Part shown: positions 26,933-36,035 of the stretch, piece after piece
Layout: each line of letters starts with the position of its first letter
Numbering within the stretch: position 1 is the first letter of the stretch
Origin: JANMCE01 sp031410595
Lineage (GTDB): Bacteria > Actinomycetota > Acidimicrobiia > Acidimicrobiales > Ilumatobacteraceae
Length of the DNA stretch: 64,000 nucleotides
Reading direction: 5' to 3'
NCBI GenBank assembly: GCA_031410595.1
Contig: JANNZM010000076.1
Coordinates: 1-64,000 of the forward strand
The notes under the pieces: model-generated
The model's database searches: none
Seen by the model: only the letters and a program-made list of their open reading frames with translations
What the model was told of the DNA's origin: nothing
Translations under genes and position numbers: made by a program

Positions 26933-28308
26933 TGTCTATGAACATTCCGACGACTGCGCAAGCTGCCAAAATCATTGCTGACGCAAGCGGCGGGACGGTT
27001 GCGCATATTGAGCGGCAGTTGCGGTGGCGGCCAACGTGGTTTGCTGATGTGGAGGTCGACGGCGAGACCGTCGGTATGGTCTTGCGGGGCGACCGGACTG
27101 ATTCTGAAGCGTTTCCTTTACGCCACGAGTACACCTTTCATCGGTTGATGGAGCAGCAAGGGTTGCCGGTACCGCACCTGTGCGCGTTCGTCGAAACGCC
27201 CGGATTCTTGGACGCCGTCCTGATGGCGAAGGTGCCGGGCAAGCCAGACTTTGCTGGCGTGAGCGATGTCGACCGTGACCGGGTGGTGGACGAGTACGTG
27301 CAGCAGTTGGCGGTGCTGCACCAGTTGGATCCGCAGCCGTTCATTGATGCCGGCATCTCGCATCCGGGGCCCGGGGAGGACGCAGCCGCGATCGGCCACC
27401 GACACATGGTGAGCCGATATCGGGAACGCAAGGTGCGCCCGGACCCGTTCTCCGAGTTCTGTATCGGTTGGCACTTTCGGCACCTGCCCCAAGCCAACGG
27501 TCGGCTCGCTCCATGCGTGTGGGATTCCGGCCAATTCATGCACGACAACGGGCACTTGGTGGCGATCATCGATCTGGAATTCGGTCATGTCGGCGACCCT
27601 CTCGAAGACCTGACCATCTGGCGGATGCGCGACACGCTGTTGCATTTCGGTGACTTCGCCAAGATCTACGCCCGCTACGAGCAGTTCACCGGTCGGCCGA
27701 TTGACCTCGAAGCCATCAAACGACATCATTTCGCCGCGTGTATGGGGAACGGTCTGCAGTTCGGTGCCGCGTGGCGTGATCCGTTGCCGGATACGGACGT
27801 GATGAACATCATGCAGTGGAGCAGCGAAACGAACCTGATGGCGACTGATTTCCTCGGCGAGTACCTCGGGCTCGATCTGCCCCGGCTCGAAGCGCCGCCT
27901 TCGTTGGCCAGCAGGCACGACACGGTTTCTCAGCAATTAGTGCGGTCCCTTAGCTCGGTCAAGGTCGACGATCGTGAGGCACAACATGACATGCGACTGG
28001 CGTTCCGCATGGCCCGTCACCTGCAACGACGAAGCGAGATCGGTACGGCGCTCGACGACGCCGACATCGCCGAGGTCGCTAAGTTGCTCGATCGTCGTCC
28101 CCAAGACTGGCACTCGGCCGAACGCGAACTGGAACAATTCGTGCTGGACGACGCTGCCGTCGGCCGCTACGACGAACCGTTGACGGTGTTGTTCCACAAG
28201 CGAAACCAGCGATTGCATATGGCGCTTGGCCCTCCTGGCTCATCGATGGTTCGGCACTACGAATGCCAACGGTTCGATGGTGGGCCAAGTCTCATCGTGC
28301 AGTTCTAG
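26932..28308 (+). CDS. Phosphotransferase family protein (APH-like kinase)
   Basis: ATG 26932 shares its A with the TGA of the SMP-30 gene, so the two are coupled. At 458 residues it is longer than most APH-type kinases. The kinase core holds GETVGMVLRGDRTD, LMAKVPGKPDF, WDSGQFMHDNGHLVAIIDLEFGHVG (catalytic Asp/Asn and metal-binding loop), and a C-terminal extension of about 100 residues that is helical and of unknown role. It probably phosphorylates a hydroxylated lipid or small molecule. Of the two such kinases here, this one is less like ACAD10/11. Confidence 0.78.
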   Translation: MSMNIPTTAQAAKIIADASGGTVAHIERQLRWRPTWFADVEVDGETVGMVLRGDRTDSEAFPLRHEYTFHRLMEQQGLPVPHLCAFVETPGFLDAVLMAKVPGKPDFAGVSDVDRDRVVDEYVQQLAVLHQLDPQPFIDAGISHPGPGEDAAAIGHRHMVSRYRERKVRPDPFSEFCIGWHFRHLPQANGRLAPCVWDSGQFMHDNGHLVAIIDLEFGHVGDPLEDLTIWRMRDTLLHFGDFAKIYARYEQFTGRPIDLEAIKRHHFAACMGNGLQFGAAWRDPLPDTDVMNIMQWSSETNLMATDFLGEYLGLDLPRLEAPPSLASRHDTVSQQLVRSLSSVKVDDREAQHDMRLAFRMARHLQRRSEIGTALDDADIAEVAKLLDRRPQDWHSAERELEQFVLDDAAVGRYDEPLTVLFHKRNQRLHMALGPPGSSMVRHYECQRFDGGPSLIVQF

Positions 28309-28326
28309 TCCTGTCGAGGAAGGGAT

Positions 28327-29172
28327 TCACCCGAGGGCGAGGACGCCGATCTTTCCCAGCAGGGCTCGCGCCGCCGGAGTGGCATTGGCATAGGTTCCGG
28401 TGAGTCCGGACGAGACCAATCCGGCATCGACCACGAGGCAGGTGCCGGTGATGTAGCTGGCCGCATCGCTGCACAGGTAGAGGAGCGGATAGGCCTGGTC
28501 ATCGGGGGTCGCAGCCGGTACGCCTGCGTCTGCGCGATAGTCGCTGCCGAACCCGAGCCATTCGTCGGCGTGGGCCCGGGCGAGTGGCGTGTCGGTCGGC
28601 CCGGGAAGAATGGCGTTGATCCGGACGCCGCGCCGCAGGTACGAATATGCCTGACGCGCCACATAGGCGTTCATCGCTTGCTTGCTCCATCGGTAGGTGT
28701 CGGTACCGGGATGGGCATTGATCCAGGCGGCGGCCGAGTCGAAATCGGGAGTGTCGAGGTAGGAGCCCAGCTCCGTCAGTTCGCCTTCCCAGCCGAGGCC
28801 TGCCGCCGACGAGATCATGCCGATGGCGGAGCCGCGCGGCAGGCGGTCGTCGGTGAGGAGGCGCTCGATGAGGTGGCGGTGACCAATGAAGTTGATCTTC
28901 TCGATGCCTGGCGTTCCATCGGCGACGCCTGCGCACGACAACACGACGTCGAACGGACCTTCGGTTGCGTTGACGGCGGTGTCGATGCTTGCTCGGTCGC
29001 CGAGGTTGACGCTTACTGCCTCGACACCGGCGAGTGTGATCGGTGCATAGTCCATCACGACGACCTCACCGCCCAACTCTTGGGCGAGGACCGCAGCGGC
29101 CGCGCCCATCCCTGTCGCTCCGCCAACCACGAGGATGCGGCGGCGGTCGAATCGGAACCGGTCGATCGTCAT
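28327..29172 (-). CDS. SDR family oxidoreductase (3alpha-HSD-like)
   Basis: A 281-residue short-chain dehydrogenase with VVGGATGMGAAAAVLA, a short NNAG-like segment replaced by LSCAGVADG, the catalytic Ser in MISSAAGLG, TYRWSKQAMN (Tyr and Lys) and ILPGPTDTPLA. The long insert after the serine (LGWEGELTELGSYL) is characteristic of 3alpha-hydroxysteroid dehydrogenase/coniferyl-alcohol-dehydrogenase-type SDRs. It is divergent from the P450-ferredoxin pair, and the 126-bp gap holds an AT-rich palindrome. A hydroxysteroid or terpenoid substrate is inferred. Confidence 0.85.
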   Translation of the reverse strand: MTIDRFRFDRRRILVVGGATGMGAAAAVLAQELGGEVVVMDYAPITLAGVEAVSVNLGDRASIDTAVNATEGPFDVVLSCAGVADGTPGIEKINFIGHRHLIERLLTDDRLPRGSAIGMISSAAGLGWEGELTELGSYLDTPDFDSAAAWINAHPGTDTYRWSKQAMNAYVARQAYSYLRRGVRINAILPGPTDTPLARAHADEWLGFGSDYRADAGVPAATPDDQAYPLLYLCSDAASYITGTCLVVDAGLVSSGLTGTYANATPAARALLGKIGVLALG

Positions 29173-29240
29173 TTGGAATCGTCCATTCTTAGGTCAAGGT
29201 AATGCTGTTGGTTCGAACACCACCTGGCGTGTCGGCGGTT

Positions 29241-29258
29241 AAAATAGGTTAGTATTTT
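29241..29258. promoter_or_regulatory. AT-rich palindrome in divergent promoter, possible operator
   Basis: AAAATA-GGTTAG-TATTTT has perfect 6-bp arms with a 6-bp spacer, 41 bp upstream of the P450 start at 29299. It stands out in GC-rich surroundings. It could be an operator for the P450-ferredoxin or SDR gene, or contribute a -10 region. Confidence 0.4.
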
Positions 29259-29298
29259 CTGAGCCTCTCGGGAAGGGGCGTCGCGACGAGGGGGCAGG

Positions 29299-30630
29299 AT
29301 GAGCACGGACAATCGAGTCGTTGTGGAATTCGACCAGCACGGCACGGAGTACCGGGATCGGTACCCGGAGATCAGCCACGAGCTGCGCGGTAAGTGCCCG
29401 GTGACGTGGAGCGAGAACCACGGCGGTTATTGGGTGGTTACTGATCTTGAGGTGGCCGGTGAGCTGCTTCGGCATCCGGACTTGTTGTCGGCCACCAAAG
29501 ACATCACGGGCACCGGTAACGGCTATCAGGGGATCCAGATTCCCAATTCGAGTCCACAGGTGACGGCAGGGTTTCTTGAGATGGATCCGCCGGAGCAACT
29601 CGATTTTCGTCGAGTTCTCAATCCGTACATGTCGCCGTCCGCGATCGAGCGCTGGGAGCCACTGGTGCGCGATTTCACTCGGGCGTGCATCACGGATGTC
29701 ATCGAATCGGGATCGGCTGATTTCGTCGATGACGTCGCCAACATCGTGCCAGCAGTGTTGACGATGGCGATGCTCGGCTTGCCGCTCGCCGACTGGGAGA
29801 TCTACTGCGAGCCGGCGCACGCCGGCATCTACACCAAGCCCGACAGCCCCGATCTTCCGCGCGTGCAGGAGCAGACCATGCGCATGGTCATGCAACTCGC
29901 TGGGTGCATCGCCCAAGCCCGGGCCCATCCGCGGCCGGGCATCATCAAGGCCCTAATCGACGCAGATATCAACGGCGCACCGTTGCGAGACGACGGCATC
30001 CTCGGCACCGTGTTCCTGGTCATCGGTGGCGGCTTCGATACCACTACGGCATTGACGGCGAACGCGATCAACTGGTTGTCCCAGCACCCCGACGAACGCC
30101 AACGGCTGCGCACCGAGCCCGAACTGCTCGGCACCGCTACCGAAGAATTTCTGCGGTACTTCAGCCCATCCCAAGGCGATGCCCGCACCGTCACGCAGGA
30201 TTGCGAGATCGGCGGCTACACCTTCGCCGAACGGGACCGCATATTGCTCTCGTTCGGTATGACCAATCGTGACCCTGCCATCTTCGATGAACCCGACGAA
30301 CTGCGGCTCGATCGTTTCCCGAACCGCCACTCGGCGTTTGGGCTCGGCAATCACCGTTGCATCGGCTCCAACATCGCACGCATGCAGTTCAAGGCGATTA
30401 TGTCCGAGTCCTTGGCCCGCTTACCCGACTTCGAAGTGGGCAGCGAGGGTGTCGAACGCTACGAATCAATCGGTGTCATCAACGGCTACAAACATTTGCC
30501 GATCACGTTCCCGCCCGGACACCGTGATGGTGAGGGATTCGCTGCCACGCTTGTTCGCTGGCAGGCTGACCTCGATGCCGAGGCGGCTGGCGCTTCAGCG
30601 ATCAACGACCAGGAGCAGGCGCAACGATGA
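29299..30630 (+). CDS. Cytochrome P450 monooxygenase
   Basis: A complete 443-residue soluble P450. It shows the I-helix GGGFDTTTA, the K-helix EEFLRYF (ExxR) and the heme loop FGLGNHRCIGSNIAR with the Cys thiolate ligand. There is no membrane anchor, as in class I bacterial P450s. Its own [3Fe-4S] ferredoxin gene overlaps by ATGA immediately downstream, so the two form an electron-transfer pair; a reductase must come from elsewhere. The last 30 or so residues (QADLDAEAAGAS) extend beyond the usual end. The substrate is probably a lipid or terpenoid, inferred from context. Confidence 0.92.
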   Translation: MSTDNRVVVEFDQHGTEYRDRYPEISHELRGKCPVTWSENHGGYWVVTDLEVAGELLRHPDLLSATKDITGTGNGYQGIQIPNSSPQVTAGFLEMDPPEQLDFRRVLNPYMSPSAIERWEPLVRDFTRACITDVIESGSADFVDDVANIVPAVLTMAMLGLPLADWEIYCEPAHAGIYTKPDSPDLPRVQEQTMRMVMQLAGCIAQARAHPRPGIIKALIDADINGAPLRDDGILGTVFLVIGGGFDTTTALTANAINWLSQHPDERQRLRTEPELLGTATEEFLRYFSPSQGDARTVTQDCEIGGYTFAERDRILLSFGMTNRDPAIFDEPDELRLDRFPNRHSAFGLGNHRCIGSNIARMQFKAIMSESLARLPDFEVGSEGVERYESIGVINGYKHLPITFPPGHRDGEGFAATLVRWQADLDAEAAGASAINDQEQAQR

Positions 30631-30824
30631 AGGTTTCTATTGATGCCGACCGATGCCAAGGCCACACGCTGTGCGCCATGGCCGCCCCCGAAGTCTTCGG
30701 GCTGAGGGATGAGGACGGCCACGCCTACGTGTTGGTCGCCGAAGTCGACGGGGCGCTGTTGGCCGCCGCGCACCGGGGCGCATCAACGTGCCCCGAGCAA
30801 GCCATCAGCATCACCGAGGGCTAG
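30627..30824 (+). CDS. [3Fe-4S] ferredoxin, P450 redox partner
   Basis: A 65-residue ferredoxin. The cluster ligands follow the actinobacterial pattern C-x2-H-x2-C ... CP: DRCQGHTLCAMAAPEVF and STCPEQAI. The His in place of a fourth Cys is typical of the small ferredoxins paired with P450s in actinobacteria. The start overlaps the P450 stop by four bases. It ends tail-to-tail with the frameshifted dehydrogenase, their stops sharing CTAG. Confidence 0.9.
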   Translation: MKVSIDADRCQGHTLCAMAAPEVFGLRDEDGHAYVLVAEVDGALLAAAHRGASTCPEQAISITEG

Positions 30825-31824
30825 CGCCCGCTGCAGCTGATCAGGACCTTGCCGCTGTCGTTGGGCTGTCGGAGAGAGGTAAACGCGGCGGGTAGTTCGT
30901 CGAGTGTGATGACGTTGGTGACCAAGCCATCGACACGGAGGCGATCGCGTCGCAGCTCGGCGATGGTGTGGGTGAACTCGGCTGCGGTGTACCAACTGGC
31001 AAACACCATGTTGATTTCTTTGGCCATCGCGAACTTCACGTCGACGGGCACGGTGGTGTGGTGGTAGGCGGCGCTCACCACGGTGGCGTCTGGTGCTGCG
31101 ACTTCGATGGCGTCAATGAGGCGTGCTCCGGCGCAGTCGAACACCACATCGGGCCGGGCGTGCTCTGCTGATCGGAAGGTGCGGGTGACGTCGTCAACCG
31201 TTGGGTCAATGGTGCCATCCGCTCCGCACGACACGGCGAGTTCTCGACGGCTGGCTACCGGGTCCGAGGCCCACACGGCGCGCACGCCGAGCACCCGGAG
31301 CCACGCCACCACGGCGAGCCCGACGGGCCCGGCGCCGATGACCAAGGCACGTTGCATCGGATCGATTAGCGATCGGCGTACCAGATGCAGGCCGACCGCC
31401 ATCGGCTCCACCAACGCGCCGCGGTTGATATCGACCTCGTCGGGCAGGTGGAACGTTTCGCGGTTGCCGGTCGTCACGAACTCGGCGAAACCACCGTTGC
31501 GGGTCAGACCGACCTGGCCAGCGGTGCGGCACCGTGCCGGCAGTCCGGATCGGCAAGCGCCGCAGGCCCCGCATCCGACCAGCGGCAACACGGCCACCCG
31601 TTCGCCGACGCGGCTGCAGTCGACGTCGGCCCCAACGTCCACGATCTTGCCAGTGATTTCGTGACCGAGCACGCAGCCGGTTTCGAGTCCGTAGGAGGGC
31701 GCGTGGAGGTCCGAACCGAGATGCCGCAATGCGTGACACGCACCAGCACCTCACCGGATGCAGGCACCGGCATGTCGCGTTGCTCGATCCGAAGTTCGGT
31801 ACCGTACAGCGCTGCGACCTTCAT
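30821..31824 (-). pseudogene. Zinc-dependent MDR alcohol dehydrogenase, single-base frameshift
   Basis: The gene should start at ATG 31824 (MKVAALYGTELRIEQRD), overlapping the upstream gene by ATGA. Its first 33 codons run to VTHCGI, then the continuation GSDLHAPSYG is in another frame. The intact motif is expected to be CGICGSDLH; here the TGC for the zinc-ligand Cys reads TC (near 31724), so one G is missing. The rest is a normal MDR: GHEITGKIVDVG, a structural-zinc cluster CGACGACRSGLPARC, and VIGAGPVGLAVV. It encodes no active enzyme as written. A TTG at 31729 could start an N-truncated form lacking the zinc ligand. The paralogue at 52103 is intact. Confidence 0.8.
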
Positions 31825-32783
31825 GCCGGCACTTCGAGCGAGGCGCTCCACGTCGTTGCGTGGCGGGTTTCGCCTCGGCGCTGGAAGAGTCCTTCGGCTT
31901 GCAGAACTGGGCCGCCTGCGGGAGCGCAGCGGCCGAACGGGTCGATGGTGAAATCCCACGGTGTGTCGTCGATGTCGAAGGTGGCGTGGGCCGGCAGCCC
32001 ATCGGCGTGGGTGACGTCGCCGTCTATGCGGCGCCCGATCGCGATGTCGCCTTCGGAGGTAGATCTGATAGCGAAGCCGAAACGGCCGGGGCCGAACGCG
32101 ACGTGGCCAGACTCGGCGGTGCCGTCGTCGTAACACGTAGCCCAGGTACACCACGCCGTCGAGAGGTGATGGCGTGTGATCGGATCGTCCACGTAGTTGC
32201 GTCGGCCGGGGCTGAGGTGCACGTCGTCGACCCCGGCGATGCCGCGCACCGGTGTCCCAGCGACGTGACCCTTCACCACGAAAAGTCGCGACGTGTACAG
32301 CATTGAGCCGTCGACGTCAGGCAAGTGCCACTGCAGGCCCGGGCTGATGTCACGGCCGCCGAGGTGCAGGATCGAGCCTTCTTCCCACGTGAGGTCGGTG
32401 GCTGTGACCAGGCATGCCAGCGGTTCGTCCCCGTTATGGGCTTCAGCGGTGAAACGAACGCCGTCGCCACCGGCGGTAGCGATAACGCTAGCCGCAGCGG
32501 CCGAGCGTTGCGGCAGTTCAAACCGATCGAGCCCCGCAGTCGAGGATGCCGCCCGGAGCCACAATCGGGTCGGCCACGCCGCAGGGTCGGAACGGCGGCG
32601 CATCACCGGGTACAGGGTGCCGGACTCGTCGCGCAGCGTTGCGTAGAAGTAGGTGGAGTCGCGAACCATGCCAAGAACCGGTTCGGTGGCGAGCAGACGC
32701 GACGGGTCACCGTCGTGGGCGCCAGCGATGACAGCACCGCCGAAGGAACCCCTAGGCGGGTTGGCGCTCAATTGACGGCCCAT
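31821..32783 (-). CDS. Conserved protein, possibly CrtC/DUF7064-like
   Basis: ATG 32783 gives 320 residues; the earlier frame is read through the neighbouring SDR gene. It overlaps that gene's end by 16 bp and the frameshifted dehydrogenase start by four. Motifs include FYATLRDESGTLYPVMRR, WLRAASSTAGLDRF, LHLGGRDISPGLQWHLPD and TPWDFTIDPFG. The many beta-turn Gly/Trp/Asp patterns recall the 4171-5277 protein, but I cannot align them convincingly. It sits in a run of SDR, bicupin and P450 genes, so a role in binding or converting a hydrophobic intermediate is a guess. Confidence 0.55.
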   Translation of the reverse strand: MGRQLSANPPRGSFGGAVIAGAHDGDPSRLLATEPVLGMVRDSTYFYATLRDESGTLYPVMRRRSDPAAWPTRLWLRAASSTAGLDRFELPQRSAAAASVIATAGGDGVRFTAEAHNGDEPLACLVTATDLTWEEGSILHLGGRDISPGLQWHLPDVDGSMLYTSRLFVVKGHVAGTPVRGIAGVDDVHLSPGRRNYVDDPITRHHLSTAWCTWATCYDDGTAESGHVAFGPGRFGFAIRSTSEGDIAIGRRIDGDVTHADGLPAHATFDIDDTPWDFTIDPFGRCAPAGGPVLQAEGLFQRRGETRHATTWSASLEVPA

Positions 32784-33526
32784 CCACCGTCGACGGCAAG
32801 CAGGTGCCCGGTGACCAGCGATGACGCGTCCGAGCACAACCACAGGACGGCTTCGGCAATTTCTTCGGGTTGGCCGAAGCGCCCGATCGGCATCAGCTTC
32901 TTGGCCTTCTCATAACCCGCCGGGTTCGTGTGCTCGACCTCTTGCATCATGCCGGTCAGAATCACGCCCGGGCAGACGGCGTTGATGCGAATCCCCCGTC
33001 GGGCGTACTCAAGCGCCACTGTCTTGGTGAGACCAGCGACGGCGTGTTTGCTGGCCGTATACACGGCGTCGGCTGCAGATCCCTTGAGGGACGCTTCGGA
33101 AGCGGTGTTGACGATGCAACCTTTGCCCGCCTCAAGCATGACTCGCAGTTCGGCCTGCATGCACACAAAGGTCCCGCGCAGGTTGATTCGCATGATCCGA
33201 TCGAAATCGTTGAGCGCGTAGTCGACGGCTCGGCGTTGCGTGCCCATGACGCCAGCGTTGTTGTGGGCGAAATCGAGCCTGCCGAAGTGCGCGACGGCCA
33301 AGGCCACCATTGCCTCGACATCGTCCTCGTTTGCGATGTCACACCGGCACGCCACCGCCGTACCCCGAGCCTGCTCCACCAATTCGACGGTCTCGCGTGC
33401 CGCACCTTCATCGATGTCGGAAACGATGATCGACGCCCCCGCTGCCGCTAGACGCAGGGAGGTGGCACGTCCGATGCCCGAGCCCGCTCCAGTGACGAGA
33501 CCGACCTGACCTTCGAGCGAGGTCAC
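32768..33526 (-). CDS. SDR family oxidoreductase
   Basis: GTG 33526 overlaps the bicupin stop (GTGA) and gives 252 residues, the classical SDR length. Motifs: LVTGAGSGIGRATSLRLA, NNAGVMG, the Ser in VNTASEASLKG, AVYTASKHAVAGL with Tyr and Lys, and VCPGVILTGMM, then TGHLLAVDGGWAV at the end. The Asp in IIVSDIDEG suggests NAD rather than NADP. It probably oxidises or reduces a hydroxyl group on the substrate of the nearby P450. It lies between the bicupin and the beta-barrel-like gene in one operon. Confidence 0.9.
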   Translation of the reverse strand: MTSLEGQVGLVTGAGSGIGRATSLRLAAAGASIIVSDIDEGAARETVELVEQARGTAVACRCDIANEDDVEAMVALAVAHFGRLDFAHNNAGVMGTQRRAVDYALNDFDRIMRINLRGTFVCMQAELRVMLEAGKGCIVNTASEASLKGSAADAVYTASKHAVAGLTKTVALEYARRGIRINAVCPGVILTGMMQEVEHTNPAGYEKAKKLMPIGRFGQPEEIAEAVLWLCSDASSLVTGHLLAVDGGWAVN

Positions 33527-34506
33527 GAGTCGGCCCGTGTTCGTCCGTTGGTGGCCAGGATGTTGTGGAGCCACGGTCCGCGCTCGGTCTGCCAGGTGAT
33601 CTCGTAGGTGCCCACCAGCTGGCTGAAAATCTCGGCGCTGATGTACCCATCGGGGCCGGCCACGCTCGGTCCGTACATCTGGCCTGGTTCGGCAGTCATC
33701 GTCGATCCAGCGGTAAGGACGTTGCCGTGTTCGTCGGTAACCGAGCCCTCCAGCATCACTTCGAAGCGGTGGCAATCGTGGGAATGGCGCGGCAGCACAT
33801 AACCCGGGGGGGAGCGGAACACGACAGCAGCGGGGGATTCAGGATCGTTGGGGTCGCCAAGCACGCACATGCGATAGGCCATGCCAGGGAACGGCTCACA
33901 CGCGTCCACCAACGGCTGCAGGTACGCAGCGGGCACGTGGTTCCAGAAGGCGTCGTCGTGGATCGACTCGAACGACGCGCCGCGCGCCACCTTGTCCGAA
34001 GGCGGCGGCGCGACACCGCTCACCGGAAGGTCACGTAGCTCGCCGTCGCCAGACGCGGCCGCGTCCTCTTCGATCTTGTTGGTCTTTCGTGGGCCGCGTT
34101 TGGTTTCCCAAAATAGTTCGTAGGTGCCCAGCATCGAACCGAATAGTTCGAGCACGACGTACCCATCGCCCTCGGCGATGTGCGGGCCATACATGTCCAT
34201 ATGATGGGCGATCATCACGTCCCCGGCCTGGTAGCGGTGGCCGGTGCCATCGGTGAACGCGCCGTCGAGCACGACCTCAAAGCGCTCACAATCGTGGCAA
34301 TGCCGAGGGAAGTGATGGCCCGAGCCAGCCTTTATGACGACGACGCCAGGCGTTTCCAGTCGGTGCGGGTCGCCGAGGGAAAAGATCGATGTTGGCAGAC
34401 CGTTATCGCGGCCCTGCTCGACCAAAGTCCGCAGATACTCGGCGGGTACCTGGTCCCAGAACGTTTCGTCGTGGATGCTTTGCGAGCTATCGGACAATGA
34501 AGTCAT
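33523..34506 (-). CDS. Duplicated cupin-like (bicupin) protein
   Basis: ATG 34506 gives 327 residues. Two homologous halves are evident: IHDETFWDQVPAEYLRTLV with FPRHCHDCERFEVVLDGAF and MYGPHIAEGDGYVVLELF, and again IHDDAFWNHVPAAYLQPLV with LPRHSHDCHRFEVMLEGSV and MYGPSVAGPDGYISAEIF. Each half carries the cupin HxHD...RFE pattern expected to bind a metal, and both end before a TYE-W motif. The repeated units, about 140 residues apart, arose by internal duplication. The catalytic role is unknown; a dioxygenase or isomerase is possible. It starts 5 bp after the P450 stop and is coupled to the SDR downstream. Confidence 0.75.
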   Translation of the reverse strand: MTSLSDSSQSIHDETFWDQVPAEYLRTLVEQGRDNGLPTSIFSLGDPHRLETPGVVVIKAGSGHHFPRHCHDCERFEVVLDGAFTDGTGHRYQAGDVMIAHHMDMYGPHIAEGDGYVVLELFGSMLGTYELFWETKRGPRKTNKIEEDAAASGDGELRDLPVSGVAPPPSDKVARGASFESIHDDAFWNHVPAAYLQPLVDACEPFPGMAYRMCVLGDPNDPESPAAVVFRSPPGYVLPRHSHDCHRFEVMLEGSVTDEHGNVLTAGSTMTAEPGQMYGPSVAGPDGYISAEIFSQLVGTYEITWQTERGPWLHNILATNGRTRADS

Positions 34507-34510
34507 CGGA

Positions 34511-35716
34511 TCACCATTCCAGCCCGAGCTTATCGAGCCCGGCGGCGCCACCAACGTGCTGGGTGATCGTTGCACCTTCAGCGACACAGAAGCCAGGAAT
34601 AACTCGCAACCATTCGTCGATCGCAACACGCAGTTCCATCCGGGCCAGTGGTGCCCCCACGCAACGGTGGATACCGGCACCGAACGCGATGTGCCTGTTC
34701 GGCGCTCGGTCGGCAATGAACTGATCTGCGTCCACGAACTGGCGCGGGTCGCGGTTCGCCCCCGTCGTCGACAACACGATGCGATCCCCAGCCTGCATCG
34801 GGCATCCGGCGAACTCCACGTCGTCCCGCACGACCCGTGAGGTGGCCACGATGCTGTAGTAGCGCAGTACCTCTTCGACGAACGCGTCGATTGCGGCAGG
34901 TTCAGCGATCAACATTTTGCGATGCTCGGGGTGTTCTGCCAGGTGGTGAAACGCGTAGCTGAACACACCGGCAGTCGTGTCCATCCCGGCGACGTAAAGC
35001 AGGAAACAGATCTCGCGAAGCTCGCCGTCGGTGACCGGCCGACCATCGATCTGAGCCGCCAACAAGCGACTGACCACGTCTTCGCCACGCGTGGCCCGTC
35101 GGGCGGCAATGACGTCGGCGAGATAGCGGTAGATGGTGCGAGAGGCGTCCTTGCGGATGACGGCACCAGGATCTCTGGTTTCCGAGTTGTGCAACAGCGC
35201 CTTGGCCCACTCAAGGAACGTGTCGGCCTCCGCAGCGGGCAGGCCCATGAGATGCATGAAGACACCCGACGGCAGCCGCTGAGCGAAGTCGGCCACGAAG
35301 TCGCAACCGCCGGTTAGAGCGAGTCCGGCCACAAGCGACCGAGCCAGGCCACGCACGTGCGGCTCCATGTTGTCCACCGCGCTGGTGCCGAACAGCGGGT
35401 TGAGCAACACCCGGTACTTCGTGTGGTCGGGAGGATCGACCTGCGCAGGGATCCACTGGTGGGTATCGGTCACGTTGTAGTTCACCTGCGCGCTCGAGAA
35501 CACACCGTGCTTCTGGAACGCGGCCTGCACGTCGTCGAAACGAGTGAGATACCACAACGTCCATGGCATCGCATCGCTGCGGAACGCACGTGCGTCCTCC
35601 CGCAACGCATCCCACACGTACGGGTGGTGCAGCAGCACATCAGGGTCCGTGCCGTGGTCGAAACCCGGCCGCAGCGGCACCTGCGGCGGGTAGCTGATCT
35701 GGCGTGGGTCTATCAC
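34511..35716 (-). CDS. Cytochrome P450 monooxygenase
   Basis: The frame is open to a TTG at 35815, but I choose GTG 35716 (IDPRQISYPPQVPL), which gives 401 residues; GGAGGA lies almost touching it, so the start is uncertain. I-helix VAGMDTTAG, ExxR EEVLRYY and heme loop FGAGIHRCVGAPLARME are intact. It heads a minus-strand operon with the bicupin, SDR, beta-barrel-like protein and frameshifted dehydrogenase, so the five may handle one compound. No ferredoxin is adjacent; the one at 30627 might serve both P450s. Confidence 0.87.
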   Translation of the reverse strand: MIDPRQISYPPQVPLRPGFDHGTDPDVLLHHPYVWDALREDARAFRSDAMPWTLWYLTRFDDVQAAFQKHGVFSSAQVNYNVTDTHQWIPAQVDPPDHTKYRVLLNPLFGTSAVDNMEPHVRGLARSLVAGLALTGGCDFVADFAQRLPSGVFMHLMGLPAAEADTFLEWAKALLHNSETRDPGAVIRKDASRTIYRYLADVIAARRATRGEDVVSRLLAAQIDGRPVTDGELREICFLLYVAGMDTTAGVFSYAFHHLAEHPEHRKMLIAEPAAIDAFVEEVLRYYSIVATSRVVRDDVEFAGCPMQAGDRIVLSTTGANRDPRQFVDADQFIADRAPNRHIAFGAGIHRCVGAPLARMELRVAIDEWLRVIPGFCVAEGATITQHVGGAAGLDKLGLEW

Positions 35717-35825
35717 TCCTCCGGCGTCTTGGTTTGTCGTGAGTCTGTCAGTCGCGGGGCTCGGCAGCAGTACGCCACAAACAATTTGGTTGTGCCTATG
35801 AGGGAGTGATGGCAATCATGGCCTC

Positions 35826-36035
35826 ATGAGCCATAGAACAACCGTCACGCTGGACGAAGACAAGGTGAGCCGCGTCGCTGCCATCCTCAACACCGACGGC
35901 ATTCGGGCGACCATTGACGCTGCGCTTGACCATATTCTCAACGAGCGCCGCGAGCGTCAGCTGGCGGCTATTCGGCGGATGGGCGAGCTGTCCGGACCCA
36001 CCGACGCCGAGCGCCAGACGATGTGGAAACAGTGA
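35826..36035 (+). CDS. VapB-like ribbon-helix-helix antitoxin
   Basis: A 69-residue protein with an N-terminal beta-strand (HRTTVTLDEDKV), helices typical of ribbon-helix-helix folds (RATIDAALDHIL) and a charged, flexible C-terminus (LSGPTDAERQTMW) for toxin binding. Its stop overlaps the start of the PIN-domain gene. It is the second VapBC-like pair in the window and is unlike the first in sequence. Confidence 0.82.
   Translation: MSHRTTVTLDEDKVSRVAAILNTDGIRATIDAALDHILNERRERQLAAIRRMGELSGPTDAERQTMWKQ

Noticed and set aside
35720..35800. GTCTGTCAGTCGC near the P450 at 34511 as another TTGAC-type box
   Set aside because: On neither strand does it give two arms with the 6-bp spacing.
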